A stretch of 5,252 nucleotides of DNA. Source: Avisuccinivibrio_A sp964651505 (GTDB lineage: Bacteria; Pseudomonadota; Gammaproteobacteria; Enterobacterales; Succinivibrionaceae). The stretch is taken from assembly GCA_964651505.1 (NCBI GenBank), contig CAZYXT010000135.1, forward strand, positions 1-5,252. Reading direction: 5' to 3'. The notes under the pieces were generated by a model. That model made no database searches. It saw only the letters and a list, made by a program, of their open reading frames with translations, and was not told the DNA's origin. A program made the position numbers and the translations under genes. Of the stretch, positions 1 to 5,252 are shown piece after piece (within the stretch, counting starts at the first letter, position 1; the number at the start of each line of letters is the position of its first letter).

Positions 1-22
1 CCTCCTCTGCCAAGAGCTCTGC

Positions 23-150
23 CTTTTTGCCCAAAGCTTGTCGGCCTCATCTTTGCTCCGCCTCTTAAAAGGGATTTAAAAGAGCCGTCATCCTGTGAAA
101 CCCGGGGTCAAGTAAGCTTAAGCTAACCTGTGAGCTTTTTGCCCAAGCTT
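23..150. repeat. Pair of imperfect direct repeats in the map leader
   Basis: The 17-mer CTTTTTGCCCAAAGCTT at 23-39 recurs at 135-150 with one A missing (CTTTTTGCCCAAGCTT). Both copies have GAGC a few bases upstream and CGG shortly after, so the similarity runs beyond the core. CCTGTGA is also repeated, at 92-98 and 127-133, and a 10-bp palindrome AGCTTAAGCT lies at 115-124. This looks like a small local duplication within non-coding DNA. No function can be assigned. A paired operator is possible but unsupported. Confidence 0.55.
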
Positions 151-155
151 CGGTC

Positions 156-184
156 TTTTAACCAACCTGCGCTTTGACTATAAT
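156..184 (+). promoter_or_regulatory. Probable sigma-70 type promoter of map-glnD
   Basis: A perfect -10 hexamer TATAAT sits at 179-184, with TG at 175-176 giving a nearly extended -10 that is one base off the usual spacing. At 17 bp spacing the -35 position (156-161) reads TTTTAA, a poor match to TTGACA, so the promoter relies mainly on its -10 element. Transcription would start near 190-192, leaving a leader of about 20 nt that contains the GGAGGA ribosome binding site. This fits translation from TTG 210 and argues against the longer reading frame that begins at TTG 174, which would start upstream of the transcript. Confidence 0.5.
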
Positions 185-194
185 CTTTTTAAAC

Positions 195-212
195 GGAGGA
201 ACGAACAAGTTG
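195..212 (+). promoter_or_regulatory. Ribosome binding site fixing the map start
   Basis: GGAGGA at 195-200 is a near-perfect Shine-Dalgarno sequence and lies 9 nt before TTG at 210-212. No in-frame ATG or GTG is nearby, and the alternative TTG at 174 has no comparable site upstream. This decides the start codon of map. Confidence 0.8.
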
Positions 213-1001
213 ACCAACATAATCATCAAAAATGAAGAACAAATACAAAAGATGAGGGTGGCAGGCTCCCTTGCAGCCGATGTGCTGACCATGATCGAGC
301 CTTATGTCAAACCCGGCGTCTCCACCTTGGAGCTTGACAATATCTGCCAAGATTACATCGAAAACACCCAACACGCCATCAGCGCCTGCCTAGGCTACAA
401 AGGCTACCCCAGGTGCACCTGCATCAGCGTCAACGAAGAGATTTGCCACGGCATCCCGGGGCACAAAAAACTGCGTGCAGGGGACATCGTCAACATCGAT
501 GTCACCGTCATCAAAGACGGTTTCCACGGCGACACCTCCATGATGTTTATCGCAGGAGGCAAGACCTTCGAGCGCAGCAGGCTTTTGTGCGAGTGTGCCC
601 AAAAATCCTTGTACGAGGCCATCAAGATCGTGCGCCCTGGCATCAACCTCACCGAAATTGGCAAGACCATCGAAAAAGTGGTGCGCCCTTACGGATTTTC
701 CATCGTGCGCGATTATTGCGGACACGGCATCGGCCGGGGCTTTCATGAAGATCCGCAGGTATTGCACTATGTCAACAAAAACAATCTTATCTTGCAAAAG
801 GGCATGACCTTCACCATCGAGCCCATGATCAATGCCGGCACCTGCAAGAGCAAGGTCAACCGCAAGAACGGCTGGACCGTCACCACCGCCGACAATCAGC
901 CCTCGGCACAGTACGAGCACACCATTGCCGTCACCGCCGACGGGTGCGAGGTGTTAACCCTGCGTCAAGACGAGAATTTTGAGCGCATCATTCATCACTG
1001 A
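210..1001 (+). CDS. map: Type I methionine aminopeptidase
   Basis: Cytosolic metalloprotease that removes the N-terminal methionine from nascent proteins when the second residue is small. From TTG 210 the product is 263 aa, against 264 in E. coli, and its start (MTNIIIKNEEQIQKMRVAG) lines up with the E. coli N-terminus. The pita-bread-fold metal ligands of the family are all visible: D97 (VNIDVT), D108 (FHGDTS), H172 (YCGHGIGRGFH), E204 (FTIEPM) and E236 (QYEHT). The substrate-site histidines H80 and H179 are also present. An in-frame upstream TTG at 174 would add 12 residues, but it overlaps the -10 promoter element and lacks a ribosome binding site. The TGA stop is only 7 nt before the preferred glnD ATG, indicating one transcript and probably coupled translation. 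No truncation or missing catalytic residue is seen. Identity is certain; the TTG start is likely. Confidence 0.97.
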   Translation: MTNIIIKNEEQIQKMRVAGSLAADVLTMIEPYVKPGVSTLELDNICQDYIENTQHAISACLGYKGYPRCTCISVNEEICHGIPGHKKLRAGDIVNIDVTVIKDGFHGDTSMMFIAGGKTFERSRLLCECAQKSLYEAIKIVRPGINLTEIGKTIEKVVRPYGFSIVRDYCGHGIGRGFHEDPQVLHYVNKNNLILQKGMTFTIEPMINAGTCKSKVNRKNGWTVTTADNQPSAQYEHTIAVTADGCEVLTLRQDENFERIIHH

Positions 1002-1008
1002 TCAGACC

Positions 1009-3654
1009 ATGTACGAAGCCATCACCGTCCCGCAATTAATCCACGACAAAGATCCTCAAAAAGAAGATCCCTTTGATTGCAAGCTTAACGCCATCACCGT
1101 CAAAGACGGGCGGGCCTATTTGAAGGCCTTTGACGAGCATCTGATGAAGCTCTTTGAGGACGGTTACAGCGTGGACAAGCTCATCTTGCTGCGCTCGCGC
1201 TTCATCGATGATCTGTTAACCTCCGTTTTTTATCACTTTAATTTGGGCTCCTATCCTGCCATCTCCCTGATTGCAGTGGGCGGCTACGGGCGCGCGGAGC
1301 TTTTTTTGCGCTCTGACATCGACATATTGCTTTTGACCGAGGATGAGCCCGCTCCTGCGGCGCAAAACGACATCGGATCATTTATCAGCTTTTTGTGGGA
1401 CTTGAAGCTTGACATCGGATCTTCAGTGCGCTCCATCCCGCAGACGGTCATGGAAAGCCGCCAGGATCTGACCATCATCACCAATCTTTTGGAGCGCAGG
1501 CTCGTTTGCGGCTCCAAGATCTCTTTTGAAAAGCTCGCACAAGCCCTCGATAAGGACACCTTTTGGGATCCCAAAAAGTTTTTGCGCCAAAAACTAAAAG
1601 AGCAGATTGAGCGTCACCACTCCTACAAGGACACCTCTTTTTTGTTGGAGCCTGACATCAAAAATAACCCAGGGGGCATTCGCGACATTCAGGTCATGCA
1701 GTGGATTGCCAATTTCCACTTTAAGGCCAAGGCCCTCGAGGACATGTTTCATTTGGGCCTGCTCTCCCAAAGCGAATACGAAGAGCTGACCGCCTGCCGC
1801 AATTTTTTGTTCTCGGCCCGCTACGCCCTGCACTGCTCCATCAAAAAAGAAGACAACCGCCTCACCTTGGACACCCAAAAGAATGTGGCAAAGCTCTTAG
1901 GCTACGGGACGGATGGCAACCGGCCTGTCGAAAAGCTCATGCGCGCCTTTTTCCGCACGGTGCGCAGAGTGCGCGAGCTTAACTCCATGACCTTGCAGCT
2001 TGAGACTTTGCGCATCACGGGCCATTTGGGCGAAGATGACGATCCGCGCTTTATAAGCTCCTATTTTGTCAAACGCGGTCCTTTGATAGACATTGCCGAT
2101 CCCGATCTCTTTTTTAACGAGCCCTACAGGATGCTTGAGATCTTCTTTTTGCTAAACAAGCATCAGGATATTTTGGGGCTGCATGTCAACTGCCTGCGCA
2201 TCCTGCGCGAGGCGCGGCGCTCGTTGAACTTTTACCTCATCGAGATGCCGCAGTGCCGCAAAATCTTCAAGGAGATCTTGTCAAATCCCGACTCTTTGAC
2301 CACCACCTTGCCCTTGATGCACGAGCATCGCATGCTCTCATCTTACATGCATCAGTGGGAGCAGATTGAAGGGCTCACGCAGTTTGACATGTTTCACACC
2401 TATACGGTGGACGAACACACCATCAGGGTGTTAAAGAACATTGCCATCTTCAACTCCTCATCCTTGCGCGAGCACAATTTGTTCAAAAATGTGTTCAGGC
2501 AGCTAAGCGATCCCGAGCTCTTGACGGCCGCAGCCTTTTTGCACGACATTGCCAAGGGGCGCGGGGGGCATCATGCGGAACTTGGGGCAAGGGAGGCCAC
2601 CTACTTTTGCCAGCTGCACGGCTACAGCCAGTATCAGTGCCGCATGGTAAGCTGGCTTGTGCAAAACCATCTTCTGATGTCCCACACCGCCTTGCGCCGC
2701 GACATCAACGATCATTCGGTGGTTGTCGACTTTGCCGGGACCGTGCAGGATGAAGAGAGATTGAATCTGCTTTATTGCCTGTCGGTGGCCGACATTGCCG
2801 CCACCAACGACACCGAATGGAACTCCTGGAAGGACAGCATCTTCAGGCAGCTGTACTTTGCAGCCCGCCAGGCCTTAAGACAGGGACTGGAGGCCCCCCA
2901 AGATCTCAAGCTGCACGTCAAGGAAAACCAGGAGATGGTGATGCGCCTGTTAAAAGATCTGCCCCCCGGGATGGCTCACACCATTTGGCAGGACTTTGCC
3001 GAAACCTACTTTATTCAGTACACTCCTGCCGAAATCGCCTGGCACACCCGCAACATCTTAAGCCACGCAGGGCACGATGCGCCCCTGATCCTTTTTGCCC
3101 AGCATCAAAACCTGGGCACGGAAGCTTTCATCTATACGGCAGAATCGCCCTTTAAGTTTGCGCAGGCTGCCTGCGTGATGGCCCAAAAGAACCTTAACGT
3201 GCAAAGCGCCAAGATCATGCAGACCAAGCACAAAAAGTCCCTGTGCACCATCAACTTTCAAACCCGCAAGGGCCAGATGCTCGATCACGATAGGCTGCAC
3301 AGTCTGCGCAAATCCTTGCTGCAGGCCTTCAAGAGCGTCCCCAAATTGGTGCAGCAGCCCATCAAGACGCAGAAGATCTTCAGCCTCCCCACCATCATCA
3401 CCTTTTTGGAAGAAAACAGGCAGGATCTCACTTCCCTTGAGATCTCCACCCTTGACACCCCGGGCTTATTGGCTAAGATAGGCATCATTTTGAGCGAGTG
3501 CGGCATGCACATTACGGCAGCGCGCATCACCACCACGGGCGAAAGAGCCGATGACTTCTTCTTGATCGTAAACAACAAAGGAGAGCCTTTAACCTCCGAG
3601 GAAAAAACCGCGGTGCAATCGGCCCTTGAAGAGGCTTTGAGGCTCAGAGCCTAA
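1009..3654 (+). CDS. glnD: PII uridylyltransferase / uridylyl-removing enzyme
   Basis: Bifunctional nitrogen sensor. At low glutamine it uridylylates PII proteins (GlnB/GlnK); at high glutamine it removes UMP, thereby steering glutamine synthetase adenylylation and NtrB/NtrC signalling. From ATG 1009 it has 881 aa (E. coli 890). Domains in order: nucleotidyltransferase with GGYGR at 91-95 and metal-binding SDIDI with D103 and D105; the following GlnD linker region (EPDIKNNPGGIRDIQ, about 214-228); the HD uridylyl-removing domain from HTYTVDEH (463-470) through the H512-D513 pair in FLHDIAKGRGG to VADIAATN with D595; then ACT1 (about 701-780) and ACT2 (about 807-881), which bind glutamine in the family. 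Both catalytic centres look intact. ATG 1009 has no clear Shine-Dalgarno and may depend on ribosomes finishing map at 999-1001. An in-frame TTG at 979 would give 891 aa and a 23-bp overlap with map, with only a weak GAG upstream. Confidence 0.97.
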   Translation: MYEAITVPQLIHDKDPQKEDPFDCKLNAITVKDGRAYLKAFDEHLMKLFEDGYSVDKLILLRSRFIDDLLTSVFYHFNLGSYPAISLIAVGGYGRAELFLRSDIDILLLTEDEPAPAAQNDIGSFISFLWDLKLDIGSSVRSIPQTVMESRQDLTIITNLLERRLVCGSKISFEKLAQALDKDTFWDPKKFLRQKLKEQIERHHSYKDTSFLLEPDIKNNPGGIRDIQVMQWIANFHFKAKALEDMFHLGLLSQSEYEELTACRNFLFSARYALHCSIKKEDNRLTLDTQKNVAKLLGYGTDGNRPVEKLMRAFFRTVRRVRELNSMTLQLETLRITGHLGEDDDPRFISSYFVKRGPLIDIADPDLFFNEPYRMLEIFFLLNKHQDILGLHVNCLRILREARRSLNFYLIEMPQCRKIFKEILSNPDSLTTTLPLMHEHRMLSSYMHQWEQIEGLTQFDMFHTYTVDEHTIRVLKNIAIFNSSSLREHNLFKNVFRQLSDPELLTAAAFLHDIAKGRGGHHAELGAREATYFCQLHGYSQYQCRMVSWLVQNHLLMSHTALRRDINDHSVVVDFAGTVQDEERLNLLYCLSVADIAATNDTEWNSWKDSIFRQLYFAARQALRQGLEAPQDLKLHVKENQEMVMRLLKDLPPGMAHTIWQDFAETYFIQYTPAEIAWHTRNILSHAGHDAPLILFAQHQNLGTEAFIYTAESPFKFAQAACVMAQKNLNVQSAKIMQTKHKKSLCTINFQTRKGQMLDHDRLHSLRKSLLQAFKSVPKLVQQPIKTQKIFSLPTIITFLEENRQDLTSLEISTLDTPGLLAKIGIILSECGMHITAARITTTGERADDFFLIVNNKGEPLTSEEKTAVQSALEEALRLRA

Positions 3655-3759
3655 GACAACCGACGCACCAAAAAAAGCGCAAGAATGAAGTTTGCAATCT
3701 TAAGGCTTAAGGCCTGACTTAAAGAGAGCTCAAGAAGGCGCGGCAAAGCGGCAGCAAGA

Positions 3760-3824
3760 GCGCCCCTGAGGAAAAGGCACCAACGCGGCACTGCTGATGC
3801 CAAAGAAGTCTCAGGCAAGAGCGC
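3760..3824 (+). other. Nested inverted repeat, possible RNA stem-loop
   Basis: CCTGAG at 3765-3770 pairs with CTCAGG at 3810-3815. Outside it GCGC (3760-3763) can pair with GCGC (3821-3824) across an internal loop, and inside it GGCA (3776-3779) pairs with TGCC (3798-3801). The result is a 4+6+4 bp interrupted stem of about 65 nt. The pairing was read by eye and the individual arms are short, so chance is possible. If real, it would form soon after transcription leaves glnD. Confidence 0.3.
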
Positions 3825-3865
3825 AACCGGGCAAAGAGCCGGCAGGACACAGCCCCGGGAGCGAG

Positions 3866-3907
3866 GTTTCTCTTCGGGAGAACGGCTTCTCTTAAGATTA
3901 AAGAGAG
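3866..3907 (+). other. Overlapping, mutually exclusive hairpins
   Basis: GAGAA at 3878-3882 can pair upstream with TTCTC at 3868-3872 (loop TTCGG) or downstream with TTCTC at 3887-3891 (loop CGGC). The downstream TTCTC is also part of a third stem, TCTCTT at 3888-3893 with AAGAGA at 3901-3906, which a T-G wobble at 3887/3907 extends to 7 bp. A chain of alternative stems is the architecture of attenuators and switches. However, no U-tract follows, the segments are short and purine/pyrimidine-rich, and no leader peptide was recognised, so regulation is inference only. Confidence 0.3.
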
Positions 3908-3927
3908 TTTGGATTAAAGAAAGTTTG
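3896..3927. repeat. 16-bp tandem repeat, two copies
   Basis: GATTAAAGAGAGTTTG (3896-3911) is followed immediately by GATTAAAGAAAGTTTG (3912-3927), identical at 15 of 16 positions with an exact 16-bp period. The internal word TTAAAGAGAG also occurs at 3719-3728 in the same spacer. Such adjacent repeats can be a recent slippage duplication or a direct-repeat operator. The sequence alone does not decide, and I do not recognise it as a known regulator site. Confidence 0.7.
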
Positions 3928-3971
3928 GCGCTGCCTCTTGCCCTCAAGGGATGGGCCCATTAAAGGATCGG

Positions 3972-4007
3972 GCAGGCCCAAGGCCCCTGCAGCAAAGCCT
4001 TGCTTGC
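3972..4007 (+). other. Two adjacent hairpins
   Basis: GCA+GGCC at 3972-3978 pairs with GGCC+TGC at 3982-3990, giving 7 bp with a CAA loop and a two-C bulge. It is followed directly by AGCAA (3991-3995) pairing with TTGCT (4000-4004) around an AGCC loop. The second stem can extend by GC/GC over a bulged T to 4007, at the expense of the base of the first. A perfect palindrome, ATGGGCCCAT, lies just upstream at 3951-3960. No T-tract follows, so this is not a classic terminator. Confidence 0.35.
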
Positions 4008-4155
4008 GCAGATTTGAAGGCGGTGCAGGAATTTTTGGTTTTAAAAGAGCACGATAAGATCAAAGCTTGCCGGGGACAAAGATTGAGCCTGTGCGCGTTT
4101 CATTTTAAAGGCTTGGCCCCTTGTAAAGTTGCTGCCAACAGTTTTTGAATTTTAA

Positions 4156-4174
4156 GCCGGGGATAAAGACCGGC
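4156..4174 (+). promoter_or_regulatory. Hairpin just upstream of the dapD ribosome binding site
   Basis: GCCGG (4156-4160) and CCGGC (4170-4174) form a perfect 5-bp GC-rich stem with a 9-nt loop. It ends 9 nt before the AGGAG at 4184-4188, which in turn is 6 nt before ATG 4195. The hairpin leaves the ribosome binding site free in this pairing. It could stabilise the 5' end of the dapD message or be part of translational control; no ligand or protein is suggested by the sequence. Confidence 0.4.
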
Positions 4175-4194
4175 ACCTGACACAGGAGACATAA

Positions 4195-5046
4195 ATGTCT
4201 GACCAAAAGTTAATTTCCATTATCGAAAGCGCCTTTGACAATCGCGCTGCCATCAGTGCTGCCAATGTCGACCCTTCGGTTAAGGATGCCATCGAGGATG
4301 TGATCAAGGGCCTTGATGAGGGCACCTTGCGCGTGGCCCAAAAGGTTGACGGGGAATGGCAGGTCAATCAATGGGTCAAAAAGGCCGTGCTTTTGTCCTT
4401 TAAGATCCAAAACAATTTCTTGACTGAGGTGCCGGGCGGCGCTTATTACGACAAGGTCCCTTTGAAGTTTGAGGGCTACACCGCAGAGCGCTTTGCAAAA
4501 GAGGGGCTGAGGGCCGTTCCCGGGGCCGTGGTACGCCGCGGCAGCCACATCGAGCCCAATGTCGTGCTCATGCCCTCCTTTGTCAACATCGGCGCCTATG
4601 TAGGCTCGGGCACCATGGTTGATACTTGGGCCACCGTGGGCTCTTGCGCGCAGGTTGGCAAAAACGTGCACCTCTCAGGCGGTGCCGGCATCGGCGGCGT
4701 GCTTGAACCCGTACAGGCAGGCCCCACCATCATTGAGGACAATTGCTTTATCGGGGCGCGCTCTGAGATCGTAGAAGGCGTCATCGTGGGCGAAGGCTCG
4801 GTTGTCTCCATGGGCGTATTCATCGGCAAATCCACCCGCATCTACGACAGAACCACAGGCGAGATCATGTACGGCAGGGTGCCTCCCCGCTCGGTGGTGG
4901 TTTCAGGCTCGCTGCTCTCCAAGGATGGCAAATACTCGTTGTATGCTGCCATCATCGTCAAGAGAGTCGATGACAAGACCCTCTCCAAGATAGGCCTCAA
5001 CGAGCTTCTGCGTCAGGCCCAGGACGAGGCTGACAAGGGGCTTTAA
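4195..5046 (+). CDS. dapD: 2,3,4,5-tetrahydropyridine-2,6-dicarboxylate N-succinyltransferase
   Basis: Transfers succinyl from succinyl-CoA to tetrahydrodipicolinate in the succinylase branch of meso-diaminopimelate and lysine synthesis; cytosolic and trimeric in the family. The 283-aa product (E. coli 274) begins with a helical N-terminal domain (about 1-105) containing the conserved QWVKKAVLLSF at 59-69. A left-handed parallel beta-helix of hexapeptide repeats follows (about 106-235): VLMPSFVNIGAYVGSGTMVD, then the very conserved TWATVGSCAQVGKNVHLSGG, and EDNCFIGARSEIVEGVIV at 181-198. D143 and E191 sit at the positions of the Asp/Glu pair proposed as catalytic in mycobacterial DapD. The C-terminus carries SKDGKYSLY (242-250), and the 9 extra residues lie mostly in its tail (RQAQDEADKGL). 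AGGAG 6 nt before the ATG supports this start. The gene is separated from glnD by 540 bp, so an independent promoter is plausible. Confidence 0.97.
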   Translation: MSDQKLISIIESAFDNRAAISAANVDPSVKDAIEDVIKGLDEGTLRVAQKVDGEWQVNQWVKKAVLLSFKIQNNFLTEVPGGAYYDKVPLKFEGYTAERFAKEGLRAVPGAVVRRGSHIEPNVVLMPSFVNIGAYVGSGTMVDTWATVGSCAQVGKNVHLSGGAGIGGVLEPVQAGPTIIEDNCFIGARSEIVEGVIVGEGSVVSMGVFIGKSTRIYDRTTGEIMYGRVPPRSVVVSGSLLSKDGKYSLYAAIIVKRVDDKTLSKIGLNELLRQAQDEADKGL

Positions 5047-5066
5047 AAATAAACAAACCCTGATAA

Positions 5067-5090
5067 AAGGCCGGGGGCAAACCCGGCCTT
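5067..5090. terminator. GC-rich hairpin after dapD, possible terminator
   Basis: AAGGCCGGG (5067-5075) and CCCGGCCTT (5082-5090) form a perfect 9-bp stem with a 6-nt loop, 20 nt after the dapD stop. On the + strand the stem is followed by GCGGGC, not by a T-run. On the minus strand it is followed by TTTTAT, closer to an intrinsic terminator. For dapD it may act as a 3'-end stabilising hairpin or a weak or Rho-assisted terminator, and it could stop a convergent transcript entering from beyond the window. Confidence 0.6.
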
Positions 5091-5252
5091 GCGGGCAAAA
5101 AGTCCGGGGGTCAAAGCTTTTTGATGCAAAATGCGCCAAGGCCCCCTCAGGCTGCGCCGTACAACAAAGGAAATTGCCTCCTTTGAAGTTCTCGGTGTTT
5201 TTTCACTGACTGTCTCTTGAGAGTGTCTGTTTTAGGTGGCAGAATTAATCAA
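5091..5252. other. Non-coding tail to the window edge
   Basis: No open frame with a credible start is present. Short inverted repeats are seen: TCAAA/TTTGA around GCTT at 5111-5124, and CAAAGGA (5165-5171) with TCCTTTG (5179-5185), a 7-bp stem with a 7-nt loop. A T6 run at 5198-5203 begins 12 nt after the second hairpin, too far for a classic terminator. TTGAGA at 5218-5223 could be a -35 element but has no good -10 partner before the window ends. Probably the leader of, or spacer to, a gene lying beyond the edge. Confidence 0.4.

Larger units (their letters stand above)
3655..4194. other. 540-bp glnD-dapD spacer without a convincing gene
   Basis: Between the glnD stop and dapD I see no tRNA, rRNA, tmRNA, SRP RNA or RNase P signature, and no clear lysine riboswitch core. 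The first half is purine-rich on the + strand. Two open frames exist, a 98-codon one on the minus strand (3651-3947) and a 65-codon one on the plus strand (3951-4148), but neither has a usable ribosome binding site or a recognisable product. The spacer does contain a series of inverted repeats, a 16-bp tandem duplication and a repeated 10-mer GCAAGAGCGC (3754-3763 and 3815-3824). No classic intrinsic terminator follows glnD, and I found no strong -35/-10 pair for dapD. It is therefore open whether dapD is read through from map-glnD or has its own promoter here. Confidence 0.6.

Noticed and set aside
1..126. Open + strand frame running from the window edge, and a minus-strand ATG at 50-48 with a GGAG-like sequence in front.
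   Set aside because: The translations are low-information and match no familiar upstream neighbour such as RpsB. Neither can be followed beyond the window.
3672..3695. Minus-strand intrinsic terminator: T7 (complement of the A-run near 3669-3676) preceded by a GCAA/TTGC stem.
   Set aside because: The stem is only 4 bp with a 9-nt loop, and no credible minus-strand gene lies upstream of it.
3651..3947. 98-codon open frame on the minus strand overlapping the spacer, with hydrophobic stretches.
   Set aside because: It starts at TTG with no ribosome binding site, has no recognisable domain, and its open length is explained by the purine-rich + strand.
3951..4148. 65-codon open frame on the plus strand between glnD and dapD.
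   Set aside because: Its ATG lies within a palindrome and directly abuts AAGGG with no spacing, and the product resembles nothing I know.
4014..4167. Possible dapD promoters (TTGAAG 4014, TTGAGC 4083, TTGTAA 4121, TTGAAT 4145 as -35; GATAAG 4053, GATAAA 4162 as -10).
   Set aside because: None of the combinations has both a good hexamer match and 16-18 bp spacing.
3655..4194. Lysine riboswitch, RNase P, tmRNA or SRP RNA in the glnD-dapD spacer.
   Set aside because: The conserved core words of these RNAs were looked for by eye and not found. A covariance-model search would be decisive.
5165..5203. Intrinsic terminator from the CAAAGGA/TCCTTTG hairpin and the T6 run.
   Set aside because: The T-run begins 12 nt after the stem, too distant for the usual mechanism, and the stem is A/T-rich.

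Overview
The window carries three complete housekeeping genes, all on the + strand, in the order map - glnD - dapD. This order is familiar from Escherichia coli and other Gammaproteobacteria. The three proteins align by eye along their whole length with the E. coli enzymes, so the host is very likely a gammaproteobacterium. Moderate G+C and frequent TTG and CTT leucine codons would fit an Aeromonadales or Succinivibrionaceae-type lineage, but that finer placement is a guess.

Layout: positions 1-209 are a non-coding leader with short direct repeats, a TATAAT promoter element and a strong Shine-Dalgarno sequence in front of map, which most likely starts at TTG 210. map (methionine aminopeptidase) ends at 1001. 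glnD (PII uridylyltransferase/uridylyl-removing enzyme) follows almost directly, with its preferred start at ATG 1009, so the two are probably cotranscribed. A 540-bp spacer (3655-4194) follows. It has no convincing gene but holds several inverted repeats and a 16-bp tandem repeat. dapD (tetrahydrodipicolinate N-succinyltransferase) occupies 4195-5046 with its own good ribosome binding site. A GC-rich hairpin lies just after it, and about 160 bp of further non-coding sequence runs to the window edge.

Functionally, Map removes the initiator methionine from new proteins. GlnD senses glutamine and controls nitrogen assimilation through PII. DapD is a step of the succinylase branch of lysine and diaminopimelate synthesis. 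The link is conserved neighbourhood rather than one pathway. I see no mobile element, CRISPR array, tRNA, rRNA or defence system. The only parts not explained by known genes are the spacers, chiefly the one between glnD and dapD, and a 10-mer that recurs four times in the window.
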